This document shows positions 32,685-42,102 of a stretch of DNA of 64,000 bases, one piece after another; position 1 is the first letter of the stretch, and the number at the start of each line of letters is the position of its first letter. The notes under the pieces were generated by a model. The model was not told the origin of the DNA. It did no database searches and worked only from the letters and a program-made list of their open reading frames with translations. This DNA comes from an uncultured Pseudomonadota bacterium. GTDB lineage: Bacteria > Myxococcota_A > UBA796 > SXON01. The DNA is taken from positions 1-64,000 of the forward strand of contig CAIQVJ010000007.1 of assembly GCA_903875225.1 (NCBI GenBank). The letters run 5' to 3'. The position numbers were made by a program, and so were the translations under genes.

Positions 32685-34127
32685 ATGACCCGCCGATCCT
32701 GGGCCGCCTGCATCGTCGCAATCGCGATCCTGGCCATCTCGGCATGGCCATCGCTCCCCTCCATGGTCGACGACGCGTACGTCTCCCTCCGCTACGCCCG
32801 CAACCTCGGGCTTGGGAACGGCCTCGTCTACAACGCCGGGCAGCCGCCGGTGGAGGGGTACACCAACTTCCTGTGGGTCGTGTGGATGGCGCCGGGGACC
32901 CTGTTGCCGATCCACCCGTCCACCTGGGCGACCGGGTGGGGGCTGATCTTCGGTGCGGTCGGGCTGGTCGCGGCGACCGGGCTGGGCGTGGTGCTGTGCG
33001 GGCGCGGATCACGGTGGTCGCTGCTCCCTGCCGCGGTGCTCGCAGCGCTGCCGGTGTACGGGATCGCGGTGACCAACGGGCTGGAGACCGGCATGTACGT
33101 GGCGATGGTGCTGGGTGCCGCCTGGGCTGTGCTCGACCGCCGGACGCCGTGGCTCGGAGGCGTCCTGGCGGGGCTGCTCTACCTCGTGCGTCCGGAAGGG
33201 CTGGTCGCAGGCGTCGCGCTGGTGTTCGTGCCGATCTTCAGCCGCCCCCGAGCCCACCGTCCCGCAGATCTTCGGCCGCTGGCGGCGCTGCTGGCCGTGG
33301 TGGTGCCCTACTTCGTCGCGCACACGCTGTACTTCGGCACCTTCATCCCCAACACCTTCGCGGCACAAGCACGCGAGCCGTTCTTCGACATGATGAAGAT
33401 GAACGCCGGGTACTTCAAGCGCTCGCAGGAGTTGTATGCCGGCGCCGTGTGCGCCTGGCTCCTCGCGGCCGTGCTCGGGCCCCGTACGGCCCCGAAGTAC
33501 ACGCTGCTCGGCATCGCGGCGGTGCTCACCATCGTCTCCCTGCGCGTGTACAACTGGATGCCCGGCGCCCGGCTCTTCCTGGCGCCCATCGCGCTCACCC
33601 TCGCGGCGCTCGCCCCCTCGCTGCAGGCGCTCCGTCGCCGCCCCCGCCGCGTGCTCGCGGGCGCCCTGGCGCTCGGTACGGCGTACCTCACGCTGGGTCC
33701 GTCCCGGGCGGTGGAGACCCGCTACGATGCATACAACACCGTGCTCCCCGGCAACCCAGCCGAGCTGATGGCGCGGCGGATCGCGGCGGGGGTAGTTGTC
33801 CCCGGTTCGTGGTTGCTCGCGAGGGATGCTGGCGTGGTGCCGTACTTCGCAGGGCCCGACGTGAACGTGATCGACATCCACCCCTTCTCGCTCACCGACC
33901 CCGTCCTCACGGGAAAGCGGTTCGACGTGAACCATGTTTTGGCGGTCCATCCCACCTGGATCGTCACGACCGCAGACAGCGAGGACGAGCTCCCGACCCG
34001 GTACCTCGAGGAGCGCATCCTCCTGAGCGACCCACGGGTCCGCGACCACTTCGTCCGCGGTCCGGATGCCCGGCAGCACCACCGGCGGTGGTACGCGCTG
34101 TGGACCCGCACGGGAGCCGCACCGTAG
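32685..34127 (+). CDS. GT-C-type membrane glycosyltransferase-like protein
   Basis: The product is 480 residues with about ten hydrophobic segments. The first periplasmic loop has the acidic motif [27 protein letters not shown] and [12 protein letters not shown], as in GT-C arabinofuranosyl/mannosyltransferase-like proteins, where the Asp-Asp binds the lipid-phosphate sugar donor. A C-terminal soluble domain (~370-480) follows. It likely transfers a sugar from a polyprenyl-phosphate donor to an envelope glycan or protein. Donor and acceptor are unknown. ATG 32685 directly precedes the first helix. Confidence 0.75.
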   Translation: MTRRSWAACIVAIAILAISAWPSLPSMVDDAYVSLRYARNLGLGNGLVYNAGQPPVEGYTNFLWVVWMAPGTLLPIHPSTWATGWGLIFGAVGLVAATGLGVVLCGRGSRWSLLPAAVLAALPVYGIAVTNGLETGMYVAMVLGAAWAVLDRRTPWLGGVLAGLLYLVRPEGLVAGVALVFVPIFSRPRAHRPADLRPLAALLAVVVPYFVAHTLYFGTFIPNTFAAQAREPFFDMMKMNAGYFKRSQELYAGAVCAWLLAAVLGPRTAPKYTLLGIAAVLTIVSLRVYNWMPGARLFLAPIALTLAALAPSLQALRRRPRRVLAGALALGTAYLTLGPSRAVETRYDAYNTVLPGNPAELMARRIAAGVVVPGSWLLARDAGVVPYFAGPDVNVIDIHPFSLTDPVLTGKRFDVNHVLAVHPTWIVTTADSEDELPTRYLEERILLSDPRVRDHFVRGPDARQHHRRWYALWTRTGAAP

Positions 34128-34201
34128 CCCGCGCGGCTTCCCGTACCCCACCTCACACCAGCGCGGTCGAAACCCGTTGACGGTCCCGACGGACCATACT
34201 A

Positions 34202-34227
34202 AGACTCTTACGTAAGCGTGAGAGTCT
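34202..34227. promoter_or_regulatory. Dyad upstream of the isc operon, candidate MerR operator
   Basis: AGACTCT at 34202-34208 pairs with AGAGTCT at 34221-34227, with ACG/CGT continuing the symmetry inside (10 of 11 positions per arm). A TTGACG at about 34177 could be a -35 element. The dyad would lie in or near the promoter spacer, as MerR-family operators do. It includes sequence upstream of the MerR ATG at 34265. Confidence 0.45.
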
Positions 34228-34264
34228 GTTGAATCCTGACCCCCCCACCGCCGCGACCCAGCCG

Positions 34265-34747
34265 ATGAAGATCGGCGAGCTCGCGGAGCGTTCGGGAAAG
34301 ACCATCCGGACGCTGCACTTCTACGAAGAGCTCAACCTCCTCGTCCCGGTCTCTCGCACCAAGGGCGGGTTCCGGCTCTACGACGCCCAGGCGCTCGTGC
34401 GCATCGAGTGGATCGGCCGGTTGCAGGAGCTCGGATTCTCGCTGCCGGACATCCAGACGTTCCTGGCGGACCTGCATTCGCAGCCCTCCGGGCCTGCGAT
34501 GATGACCGAGCTGCGCCAGTTCTACGCCCAGAAGCTCGAGTCCACTCGCCAGCAGGTGTTTCGCCTGCGGGCTCTCGAGCTCCAGCTCCAGAACTCGATC
34601 ATGTACCTCTCGACCTGCAAGGCCTGCGCGCCCGCGACCGAGAAGACCCGCTGCCACAGTTGTGATGATGATGAACACCAGGGCAAGGAGCCGCCGATGA
34701 TGGTCGCCGCGGTCTCCCCCCACCCCACGCATTCGGAATCGGCATGA
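34265..34747 (+). CDS. MerR-family regulator with C-terminal four-Cys motif, head of isc operon
   Basis: The product is 160 residues from ATG 34265 (a TTG at 34229 would add 12). The MerR winged helix is at ~1-70 ([22 protein letters not shown] ... [14 protein letters not shown]). A dimerisation coiled coil follows (~85-120). Then comes C-x2-C-x8-C-x2-C ([18 protein letters not shown]), a likely Fe-S or zinc site. A Ser/His/Pro tail ends the protein. It overlaps iscS by four bases (ATGA), so it is the first gene of the Fe-S operon. In gamma-proteobacteria that place is held by the Rrf2 protein IscR. A cluster-sensing role is inferred from position and cysteines. Confidence 0.85.
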   Translation: MKIGELAERSGKTIRTLHFYEELNLLVPVSRTKGGFRLYDAQALVRIEWIGRLQELGFSLPDIQTFLADLHSQPSGPAMMTELRQFYAQKLESTRQQVFRLRALELQLQNSIMYLSTCKACAPATEKTRCHSCDDDEHQGKEPPMMVAAVSPHPTHSESA

Positions 34748-35964
34748 AACTACCTATCTACCTTGACAATCATGCGACAACCCGTTGTGACCCTGCGGTG
34801 GTGGAGGCCATGCTCCCGTACCTCACCGAGGTGTATGGCAACGCCGGCTCCCGCAACCACGCCTTCGGCTGGGCGGCCCAGGCCGGCGTCGACACGGCGC
34901 GTGAGCAGCTCGCCGACCTGATCGGCGCGGATCCGAAGGAGATCGTCTACACCTCCGGCGCGACAGAGTCCGACAACCTCGCGGTCCTGGGGGTCGCCCG
35001 GTTCTACAAGGACAAGGGGCGGCACATCATCACGAGCAACATCGAGCACAAGGCGGTGCTCGACTCCTGCCACGCGCTCGAGAAGGAGGGCTTCGAGGTC
35101 ACGTACCTGCCCGTCGACTCACTCGGGATCATCACGCCCGCGCAGGTGGCCGAGGCCATCCGTCCGGGCACGATCCTCGTGAGCATCATGCACTCCAACA
35201 ACGAGATCGGCGTGGTGCAGGACATCGCCGCGATCGGCGCCGTGTGCCGCGAGAAGGGCGTCATCTTCCACTCCGACGCGGTGCAGTCGCTCGGCAAGGT
35301 CCCGTTCGACGTCACGACGATGAACGTCGACCTCGTGAGCATCTCCGCCCACAAGATGTACGGTCCGAAGGGCGTCGGCGCGCTCTATGTGCGCCGCGGA
35401 CGGCCGCGCATCCGGCTGGAGCCGATGATGTTCGGCGGCGGCCAGGAGCGGGGGATCCGCTCCGGCACCCATGCGGTGCACCAGATCGTGGGGCTGGGGA
35501 AGGCCGCGGAGCTCGCGAAGGCGGCGTTCACCAATGGTGAGGTGGACCGCGTGCGCGGCCTCCGTGACCGGCTCTGGAGTCGGCTCCAGGCCATCGACGA
35601 GGTGTACCTGAACGGCCCCGTGCCGGGTCCCTCCCGGTTGCCGAACAACCTGAACGCGAGCCTGGCCTATTGCGAGGGCGAGGCGATGATGATGGCGATC
35701 AAGGACCTCGCCGTCTCCTCCGGCTCGGCGTGCACCAGCGCCAGCCTCGAGCCCAGCTACGTCCTGCGGGCGCTGGGCGTGGAGGTCGAGCTGGCCCACA
35801 CCTCGATCCGCTTCGGCATCGGCCGGTTCAACACCGTCGAGGAGATCGACTACGCCGCGGAGCTCGTGGCCTCGAAGGTCACCTGGCTGCGCGACATGAG
35901 CCCGCTCTACGACCTGGTCAAGGAAGGGGTCGACCTGAAGTCGATCTCGTGGACCGCACACTAG
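34744..35964 (+). CDS. iscS: Cysteine desulfurase
   Basis: The product is 406 residues. It is a PLP enzyme that takes sulfur from cysteine for Fe-S assembly. It has the group I (IscS) pattern: [12 protein letters not shown] at the N-terminus, [11 protein letters not shown], the Schiff-base Lys in [10 protein letters not shown], and the catalytic Cys loop [21 protein letters not shown]. It starts inside the end of the MerR gene and is followed by iscU 35 bp later. The protein acts in the cytoplasm with IscU as acceptor. Confidence 0.97.
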   Translation: MKLPIYLDNHATTRCDPAVVEAMLPYLTEVYGNAGSRNHAFGWAAQAGVDTAREQLADLIGADPKEIVYTSGATESDNLAVLGVARFYKDKGRHIITSNIEHKAVLDSCHALEKEGFEVTYLPVDSLGIITPAQVAEAIRPGTILVSIMHSNNEIGVVQDIAAIGAVCREKGVIFHSDAVQSLGKVPFDVTTMNVDLVSISAHKMYGPKGVGALYVRRGRPRIRLEPMMFGGGQERGIRSGTHAVHQIVGLGKAAELAKAAFTNGEVDRVRGLRDRLWSRLQAIDEVYLNGPVPGPSRLPNNLNASLAYCEGEAMMMAIKDLAVSSGSACTSASLEPSYVLRALGVEVELAHTSIRFGIGRFNTVEEIDYAAELVASKVTWLRDMSPLYDLVKEGVDLKSISWTAH

Positions 35965-35999
35965 CCCCATCCGCAACTCAATTTCAGGAGAACAAGACC

Positions 36000-36416
36000 A
36001 TGGCGTACTCGAACAAGGTCATCGACCACTACGAAAACCCCCGCAACGTCGGCGTGCTCGACAAGAACGCAGACGACGTGGGCACCGGCCTCGTCGGCGC
36101 GCCCGCCTGTGGGGACGTGATGAAGCTGCAGCTGAAGATCTCGGACGAGGGCATCATCGAAGACGCCAAGTTCAAGACGTTCGGGTGCGGATCGGCCATC
36201 GCGTCGAGCTCGCTCGTCACGGAGATGGTGAAGGGCAAGAGCATCGACTACGCCGCAAGCATCAGCAACAGCACGATCGCCGAGGAGCTCAACCTGCCCC
36301 CCGTGAAGATCCACTGTTCGGTGCTCGCCGAAGACGCCATCAAGGCCGCCATCGCCGACTACCAGAAGAAGCGTGCAGCGCGCGCCGCAGTCTCCGAAGC
36401 CTCGTCGAAAACCTGA
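36000..36416 (+). CDS. iscU: Fe-S cluster assembly scaffold
   Basis: The product is 138 residues. All three scaffold cysteines are present: GAPACGDVMKLQ (Cys ~37), FKTFGCGSAIASSS (Cys ~63) and VKIHCSVLAEDA (Cys ~106), with the conserved Asp beside the first. The LPPVK motif bound by the HscA chaperone is intact. It builds [2Fe-2S] clusters with IscS sulfur. AGGAG lies 10 bases before ATG 36000. iscA follows by 9 bp. Confidence 0.97.
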   Translation: MAYSNKVIDHYENPRNVGVLDKNADDVGTGLVGAPACGDVMKLQLKISDEGIIEDAKFKTFGCGSAIASSSLVTEMVKGKSIDYAASISNSTIAEELNLPPVKIHCSVLAEDAIKAAIADYQKKRAARAAVSEASSKT

Positions 36417-36425
36417 GGTCCACCC

Positions 36426-36761
36426 ATGGCAATCCAACTCACCGACCGTGCAGTCAGCCGCATCAACGAGCTGAAGCTCAAGCGGCAGACCCCTGACCAC
36501 TACTTCCGCATCGGTGTGCGGGGCGGTGGCTGCTCGGGCCTCTCGTACTTCGTGGACTTTGCCGAGCAGGCCGATCCCAAGGACAAGCAGTTCCAATTCG
36601 GCGAGGATCAGAAGGTCACCGTCCTGATCGACCGCAAGTCCTACCTCTTCCTGAACGGCACCGAGGTGGACTGGAAGTCGGAGCTGATGAAGACCGGGTT
36701 CGAATTCAAGAACCCGATCGCTGGAAAAAGCTGTTCCTGCGGGGAGAGCTTCTCGGTGTGA
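36426..36761 (+). CDS. iscA: A-type Fe-S carrier
   Basis: The product is 111 residues. The A-type triad of cysteines is seen in GGGCSGLSYFVDF and the C-terminal CSCGESF. It transfers Fe-S clusters or iron from IscU to apoproteins. The length and the N-terminal LTDRAVSRINELK segment match IscA/ErpA/HesB; which of these cannot be settled without phylogeny. It overlaps hscB by four bases (GTGA). Confidence 0.94.
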   Translation: MAIQLTDRAVSRINELKLKRQTPDHYFRIGVRGGGCSGLSYFVDFAEQADPKDKQFQFGEDQKVTVLIDRKSYLFLNGTEVDWKSELMKTGFEFKNPIAGKSCSCGESFSV

Positions 36762-37291
36762 GCACCTGCCGCGTGTGCCACGAGCCTGCGCTCATCGCGT
36801 GCGTGGGGTGTGGTGCGTTCCAGACCCCGCCGACGCATGTGGACCCGTTCCTGGTGCTCGGGTTGCCTCGCGCGTGGCACATCGACAAGGCGAAGCTCGA
36901 GGCCAACTATCGGGAGCTTGCACGCAAGATCCATCCGGACCGGCAGGGTGCGAAGTCCCAGGCCGACCGGAGGCTCGCGCTGCAGTGGACGGCAAACGTG
37001 AATTTTGCACGCCGCGCGCTGCTGGACGACACCAAGCGCGCCTGGTTCCTCGCCACCGGCTCGGTCGAGCCCCCCGAGCGCGGGCTCCGGCTCTCCCCGG
37101 CCTTCCTCGCCGAGATGTTCGAGTGGAGAGAGGAGGAGGAGACCGCTCCGGGCACTTTCGCCGAGCGGGCGAGCGAGCGGGCCGCACAGATCCGTGCGGA
37201 GCTCGAGGAGATGTTCACCGCCTGGGAGGCGGGCGCTGGCGGCCTCGGGGGCGTCGAGGAGGCGCTCTCCCGGTTGAGGTATGTGAGCTGA
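36758..37291 (+). CDS. hscB: Co-chaperone of Fe-S assembly
   Basis: The product is 177 residues from GTG 36758. The N-terminal zinc-finger-like CRVCHEP...CVGC is typical of many bacterial and mitochondrial HscB proteins. The J-domain (~30-100) has NYRELARKIHPDR with the HPD motif that stimulates the HscA ATPase. The C-terminal helical bundle binds IscU. HscB delivers IscU to HscA. The expected hscA and fdx genes do not follow; the next gene is an unrelated 490-residue protein. They may lie elsewhere. Confidence 0.92.
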   Translation: MSTCRVCHEPALIACVGCGAFQTPPTHVDPFLVLGLPRAWHIDKAKLEANYRELARKIHPDRQGAKSQADRRLALQWTANVNFARRALLDDTKRAWFLATGSVEPPERGLRLSPAFLAEMFEWREEEETAPGTFAERASERAAQIRAELEEMFTAWEAGAGGLGGVEEALSRLRYVS

Positions 37292-37307
37292 CGGAATACG
37301 GGGCGGA

Positions 37308-38780
37308 ATGCCCACTTTGGCAGCTCGTCTCGCCCGAGGTCTGGCCCGCGTGTGGAACACGCTGGAGCACGTGGTGGGGCGCACGCGGCTCCGGCTTCGG
37401 CGGCAGCAGCGAAAGATCGAGGCCGGGGCACGACAGTTGGGGCTCCAACTCCTCGACGTGATCGACGATCTCCCGTTCGTCCCCACGCTGGTCCCCATCC
37501 GCCCGGTGCACAACCAGTACTATGGCCACGGCGCCTTCATGGGCGCGGCGCCGGCCCTGCTCGCCGACGATACCTGGAGGCGGATCCTCGCCTTCCTGAT
37601 GCCCGACGTGTACCTGCAGGTGGACGCCGCCCTCAAGGGGGGTGCGAGCAATGCGGCCCTGATCCCGATGTTCGAGAACAACCCGGTGATGTGCGCATTC
37701 GGCTGCTGGCAGGGGCTGCGCCGACGAAAGGGCCAGGCGCCACGGCCACTTGGCGACCTCTCGGGCATGGAGTGGGACGTGTTCGTGGACAGCGCGCAGG
37801 TGGAGGCCTGGGAGTCCGTCCCCGGCGAACCGGATGCCCCAGCCCGCGAAGCGCTCGTGGACCGGATCGTGGACCGGATGGTCATCGCGCACGCCTCCAC
37901 CGCCGACACGGTGCAGGAGAGCGTGGGGGTGTGCCAGTATCCGGACGTCCGGCGCACGCCCAAGACGGCCATGGGCGGGGTCCCGGCCCCCGCTTGGATG
38001 GATCTGTACACGCGTGCCCTCCGCCTCGCGCAGGCCGCCGATCTGCGCAAGGCCATCGACGCCATGGCAGCCGACGCGCGGACCGAGTCGGCAGAGGAAT
38101 GCGAGCGCAACACGTTCCGGACCCCGATCCCCATGGCCGTGGGGGCGGCGGAATACCGGGAGATCGCCGGCCAGCGCTTCAGCGTGGTGCTGGAGATGAA
38201 GACGCTCCGGAGCACGGCCCTGTTGCTGGCGGCCATGGTGCGCGCGCTCAACCGGCGAGGCGTACACGTGGCGGCGGTCTGCTCGTTCCAGATCGCCGAA
38301 GTGCGCGGGGTCAGCCAGCAGTCCCAGATGGACGGGCTGCCGGGACCGAGGGAGATCCTGTTCTTTCACTACGCCGGGGATCTTCAGCACGCGTGCGACC
38401 AGGGCGATCTGGCCCCGGGCCAGGGCGTGCTCTTCAACGGCGCCACGCTCCTGCGCTACGCGGAGGGAGCCGCGCGGCCCTACGAGATCGAGGACGACGT
38501 GATCGTCGAGCTTGGCGAGTACCGCGATCGGTTCGGGATCGACATCGGCATCTACGTGCAGGAGGGCGACTGCGATGCGCTGGCGGCCGGCGCCCTCTCC
38601 GAGATGGTCGCGGCGAATGCGCAGACCTTCACGCTGGGGTTCGCCTGGGGTGGGCTCCTGGACGAGGCGCACGTGCAGCCCGACGGCACGGATCGGCGGG
38701 GGCTCGGCAGTCAGGCGATGCTCGGCGTGATCGGGCGCGCGCGCGACTGGCGGCGGCCGGCCGGGCACCCCGGAGCCTGA
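37308..38780 (+). CDS. Hypothetical protein, 490 residues
   Basis: A long soluble protein of unknown family, with no signal peptide or membrane segment. The N-terminus is basic and helical (~1-45). Conserved-looking segments include PIRPVHNQYYGHGAFMG (~65-81), FENNPVMCAFGCWQG and EILFFHYAGDLQHACDQGD. Several His, Cys and Asp residues could form a metal or catalytic site. It starts 16 bp after hscB on the same strand, so it may be in the isc transcript, but nothing links it to Fe-S assembly by sequence. Confidence 0.7.
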   Translation: MPTLAARLARGLARVWNTLEHVVGRTRLRLRRQQRKIEAGARQLGLQLLDVIDDLPFVPTLVPIRPVHNQYYGHGAFMGAAPALLADDTWRRILAFLMPDVYLQVDAALKGGASNAALIPMFENNPVMCAFGCWQGLRRRKGQAPRPLGDLSGMEWDVFVDSAQVEAWESVPGEPDAPAREALVDRIVDRMVIAHASTADTVQESVGVCQYPDVRRTPKTAMGGVPAPAWMDLYTRALRLAQAADLRKAIDAMAADARTESAEECERNTFRTPIPMAVGAAEYREIAGQRFSVVLEMKTLRSTALLLAAMVRALNRRGVHVAAVCSFQIAEVRGVSQQSQMDGLPGPREILFFHYAGDLQHACDQGDLAPGQGVLFNGATLLRYAEGAARPYEIEDDVIVELGEYRDRFGIDIGIYVQEGDCDALAAGALSEMVAANAQTFTLGFAWGGLLDEAHVQPDGTDRRGLGSQAMLGVIGRARDWRRPAGHPGA

Positions 38781-38846
38781 TCCGCTCGGGGCGAGCACTT
38801 GACCGTCGGCTCGCCCGTGTGAAAAGCGCGCAGGACGGAGAGCCAC

Positions 38847-39485
38847 GTGAAGATCGAGATCTGGTCGGACATCATCTGCCCCTGGTGCGGCATCGGCCAG
38901 CACCGCCTGGACACCGCGCTCGCGGCGTTCGAGCACCGCGCGGAGGTGCAGGTCGTGCACCGGTCGTTCCAGCTGGATCCCTCGTTTCCGATGGGCACGA
39001 CGCAGCCGGTGTCCGAGCTCCTGCGCTCGAAGTACGGCATGACCGAGGCTCAACTGGCCGCCTCCACGCACCGGATCACGGCGTTGGCCGCCGCAGAGGG
39101 GATGGTCCCCTACAAGGTGGGCGAGAACTCGGTCGGCAACACCCGCATGGCGCATGAGCTGCTCGCCTTCGCCGCGGAGCAGGGGCTCGAGGACGCTGCA
39201 TGGAAGCGGCTCTACCGCGCCTACTTCGGCGAAGGACGGTCGGTCTTCGACCTTGACGCGCTCGTCGCCCTCGCGGCGGAGATCGGGCTCGACCCGGGTG
39301 CCACCCGCGAGGCGCTCACGTCGGGGCGGTACATCGCGAAGGTGGAGGCCGACGGGCGCGGGGCCCGGGCCCTGGGGGCCACCGGGGTGCCGTTCGTCGT
39401 GGTGGACGGTCGGTACGGCATCGCGGGCGCCCAGCCGGTCGCGGTATTCAAGGACGCGCTGCAGCAGGCCTGGCGCGACCGCTGA
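38847..39485 (+). CDS. DsbA-family (FrnE-type) oxidoreductase
   Basis: The product is 212 residues with no signal peptide, so cytoplasmic. The thioredoxin-like CPWC motif is in WSDIICPWCGIGQHRL (~6-21). The helical insert contains NTRMAHELLAFA and the cis-Pro is in ATGVPFVVVDGRYGIAGAQP. FrnE-type proteins act as thiol oxidoreductases or isomerases, some tied to oxidative stress or polyketide biosynthesis. The ATG is preceded by a GGAG about 9 bases upstream. The exact substrate is unknown. Confidence 0.92.
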   Translation: MKIEIWSDIICPWCGIGQHRLDTALAAFEHRAEVQVVHRSFQLDPSFPMGTTQPVSELLRSKYGMTEAQLAASTHRITALAAAEGMVPYKVGENSVGNTRMAHELLAFAAEQGLEDAAWKRLYRAYFGEGRSVFDLDALVALAAEIGLDPGATREALTSGRYIAKVEADGRGARALGATGVPFVVVDGRYGIAGAQPVAVFKDALQQAWRDR

Positions 39486-39565
39486 CCCGATCGGGGCCCG
39501 CCGCCTTCACCATCCCCTGACTGCAAGTTCCGGCGGCCGGCTCGGTCTCCGAGGTACGGTTGCCC

Positions 39566-40900
39566 ATGTTCTGGCTCTTCGCCTGCACCGCCTCCGTCCC
39601 GCTCGTCACCGACACCGCGCCTCCCGCGGCGGACCTGGAGCTCACCGTCGACCCTGACGTGGTCACGGTCCTGCACGCAGCCTGGACCGAGTCGGGCTCC
39701 ACGGACGTCCGGGTGGAGTACCGCTGGGAGGGGGCCGACTGGCAGGTGGCCCCGGCCGTGAGCCCGGGCGACGCCGTCCTTCTCGGGATCCCCGCCGATA
39801 CCGACGTGGAGGCACGCCTCGCCGCCGACGTGGACGGTTCGGCCTGGTCCAGCGACTCCACGACGATCATCACGGGAACGTTGCCCGCCGAGCTCCTGCT
39901 GCCCAGCATCGACGTGTGGGACGAGGCCCTGGCCTCCCCGGCCTCGTACGCGATGATCTCCGTGGACCACGGCGACTACACCTACCAGCCGCCCTTCTGG
40001 ATCGAGATCTTCGATCGCACCGGCCGCATCGTCTGGTACAAGAAGGTCGGCGACGACATGATGACGTTCTACCCGACCGTCGCGAGGGACGGCACCCACA
40101 TCTGGTTCGAGGGGGGCGACGTGTTCGGCATGGGGGACATCAGGCCCTACATCCAGCGCCAGACGTTGGATGGGCGCTGGTCGCAGTCGGTGGAGGTCCG
40201 TGAGATGGGCCAGGCGGCGGGCGAGGGGCCCGACAGGTCGTTCTTCTACGAACAGCGGACCGGCGCCAACCACGGGCTCGGCCGCGTAGACGCCGACGGC
40301 ACCACCACGATCGTGTGGGACTGCGGCGCGTGGATGAGGGACCACTCGGAGTTTCCCTCGTCGTGCGACATGAACACGACCAACTGGAGCGAGTCCCACG
40401 ACAGCGTCCTCGCCTCCATGTTCGAGTCCAACACGGTGTTCGAGATCGACCTCGCCACCGGCCAGCCCGTTCGGCAGATGGGACAGCTCACCAGCGGCGA
40501 CCCGTACATCTTCTCGCCCACCGACTCGATGTTCGACTATCAGCACGACGTGTACTGGACCGACGCCGGCACGCTGCTCGCGAGCACCCACATCGTCGGG
40601 GAGTCGGGCGTGCAGGTGGCCGCCGAGTACGAGGTGGATGACGCTTCGAAGACCCTGACGCGCGTCTGGTCCTACGTCTCGACCGACATGTGGGCCGAGC
40701 AGATCGGCGAGGCCATCCGGCTGCCCAACGGCAACACGACCCAGGGCTATGGCCAGGACGGTGCGGTGCGCGAGATCACGCCCGATGGAACGGTCGTCTG
40801 GCAGGCGAGCTGGCAGAAGGATCGTCAGGGGGACCGGGTGGTCGGACACCTCTCCCTCATCGACGATCTGTACGCGTTGAACGCTGGTCCTGTCGAGTAG
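39566..40900 (+). CDS. Arylsulfotransferase-like (ASST) lipoprotein
   Basis: The product is 444 residues from ATG 39566. A very short lipoprotein signal (MFWLFAC) is followed by a Thr/Ala-rich linker and an N-terminal beta domain (~25-105). Residues ~115-435 form a beta-propeller pattern like arylsulfotransferases: VDHGDYTYQPPFWIEIFDRTGRIVWYKK, ANHGLGRVDADG, FDYQHDVYWTDAGTLL with conserved His, and LPNGNTTQGYGQDGAVREITPDGTVVW. ASST enzymes use a His to move sulfate between phenols. Family by overall pattern; activity not assured. Confidence 0.75.
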   Translation: MFWLFACTASVPLVTDTAPPAADLELTVDPDVVTVLHAAWTESGSTDVRVEYRWEGADWQVAPAVSPGDAVLLGIPADTDVEARLAADVDGSAWSSDSTTIITGTLPAELLLPSIDVWDEALASPASYAMISVDHGDYTYQPPFWIEIFDRTGRIVWYKKVGDDMMTFYPTVARDGTHIWFEGGDVFGMGDIRPYIQRQTLDGRWSQSVEVREMGQAAGEGPDRSFFYEQRTGANHGLGRVDADGTTTIVWDCGAWMRDHSEFPSSCDMNTTNWSESHDSVLASMFESNTVFEIDLATGQPVRQMGQLTSGDPYIFSPTDSMFDYQHDVYWTDAGTLLASTHIVGESGVQVAAEYEVDDASKTLTRVWSYVSTDMWAEQIGEAIRLPNGNTTQGYGQDGAVREITPDGTVVWQASWQKDRQGDRVVGHLSLIDDLYALNAGPVE

Positions 40901-40936
40901 GCCCGCCGTGTTCGGGCCGAGACGGCGATCGCCGCC

Positions 40937-41515
40937 CTACGGCCGCGGCAGGAGCAGCGCGAATTTCGTCGCGGCGCGCTCGATCTCTGCCAACTGGTCC
41001 CGGGCCCAGGCGTCCAGCGCGGCGTGGGCGGCCAGGGCAGGGATCGCCACGAGCAGGCCGAAGGCGGTGGACGCCATCGCCGTGGAGCTCCCCTCCGAGA
41101 GGTGTGCGGCGCGCTCGGCCGCTGCCAGATCCCCCATCGAGCCGAAGGCGAGGATCAGCCCGTACACCGTGCCGAACAGGCCGATCATCGTCGCCAGGCT
41201 CGCCACGGTGGAAAGGTACGGGATCCGACGCCGGATCACCTGCTCGGCGCGGATCGATTCGGCGGTCATCGCGTCCCAGGCCCGCTCGTAGTCGGGTTGC
41301 CCCGCGCCGGCGGCGATCACCGCCTCGAGCGGCGTGCTGCCCAGCGGCAGGCGCTCGGCCACCCGCTTGAGCACTGCATCTCCGTCCACCCGGAACCGGG
41401 CGACCTGCAGGAGCCTGTCGACAGTCACGCCGATGGCGAAGGCCGCGACCGCGAGCAACAGGTACATGAAGAGCCCCGCCGGCCCGCTGAAGGCGTGGAG
41501 CAGGTACGCCGCCAC
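40937..41515 (-). CDS. MotA/TolQ/ExbB-family proton-channel protein
   Basis: The product is 192 residues with three membrane segments (~15-35, ~100-125, ~145-165). The family signature is in YLSTVASLATMIGLFGTVYGLILAF and the Ala/Thr-rich third helix (AMASTAFGLLVAIPALAAH). ExbB/TolQ proteins form the proton channel that powers TonB- or Tol-driven outer-membrane processes with an ExbD/TolR partner. No ExbD/TolR gene is beside it. The start GTG 41515 overlaps by one base the stop of the upstream TPR gene, so the two are coupled. Confidence 0.85.
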   Translation of the reverse strand: MAAYLLHAFSGPAGLFMYLLLAVAAFAIGVTVDRLLQVARFRVDGDAVLKRVAERLPLGSTPLEAVIAAGAGQPDYERAWDAMTAESIRAEQVIRRRIPYLSTVASLATMIGLFGTVYGLILAFGSMGDLAAAERAAHLSEGSSTAMASTAFGLLVAIPALAAHAALDAWARDQLAEIERAATKFALLLPRP

Positions 41516-42048
41516 TACAGGATCCGTCCGCCCCGGTTCATCCGCTCGAGCGCCTCCAGCGCCTTTGGCGCATCCGGGTGGTCGGCGATCGCAGCGACCT
41601 TCTCGAAGGCGGCGATCGCCTCGTCTCGGCGCCCGGTCACACGAAAGAGTACTCCGAGTCGGTACAGCGCCGCGCCGTCGTCGGGCTTCATGGCCAGGGC
41701 CTCCCGGTACTTCGCCTCGGCGGCGTCGACTTCTCCCGCCGCAAACAGGTCTTCCCCCTCGCGCACCCGCTCGCTGGCCTCGTGTACGAGCTCCACCTCG
41801 ATGAACGCCTTCACCCCGAGGTTCACCACCAGCACCTGCAGCGGTCCCAGCAGCGCGAGCGAAAGCCCCTCGGCCGCGAGCACCGCGCCGAGCGGCAGAT
41901 CGGGCAGCAGTTGCCGCCCCTTGTAGCGAAACCGCACCTTGGTGTACCGGCCCTGGTCCACCGCTCCGCGAATTCGCTCACGCAAAGCACGGATGGAGGC
42001 CTCGACAGCCTTGGGGTCCACTTCCCAGCGAAACGCGTCTGAAGCCAT
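41515..42048 (-). CDS. TPR-containing protein coupled to ExbB
   Basis: The product is 177 residues from ATG 42048. Residues ~1-60 are soluble. One hydrophobic segment (GAVLAAEGLSLALLGPLQVLVV, ~55-77) may associate with the membrane. The C-terminal half has two tetratricopeptide repeats (AEAKYREALAMKPDDGAALY and DEAIAAFEKVAAIADHPDA). It is translationally coupled to the ExbB-like gene, so a role in assembling or docking that channel is likely. Divergent from the large repeat protein, 54 bp away. Confidence 0.75.
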   Translation of the reverse strand: MASDAFRWEVDPKAVEASIRALRERIRGAVDQGRYTKVRFRYKGRQLLPDLPLGAVLAAEGLSLALLGPLQVLVVNLGVKAFIEVELVHEASERVREGEDLFAAGEVDAAEAKYREALAMKPDDGAALYRLGVLFRVTGRRDEAIAAFEKVAAIADHPDAPKALEALERMNRGGRIL

Positions 42049-42102
42049 GCGAACTGCTAACCCATGCTTGCGTGCGCGCGCCGGTAGCTCTACGCTGTGC
42101 GC

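Noticed and set aside
36700..36725. GGTTCGAATTC, resembling a tRNA T-loop
   Set aside because: It lies in the intact iscA reading frame, with no acceptor or anticodon stem around it.
37352..39157. 600-codon open frame overlapping the 490-residue gene
   Set aside because: Gly/Arg/Pro-rich antiframe typical of GC-rich DNA; the 490-residue frame has natural composition.
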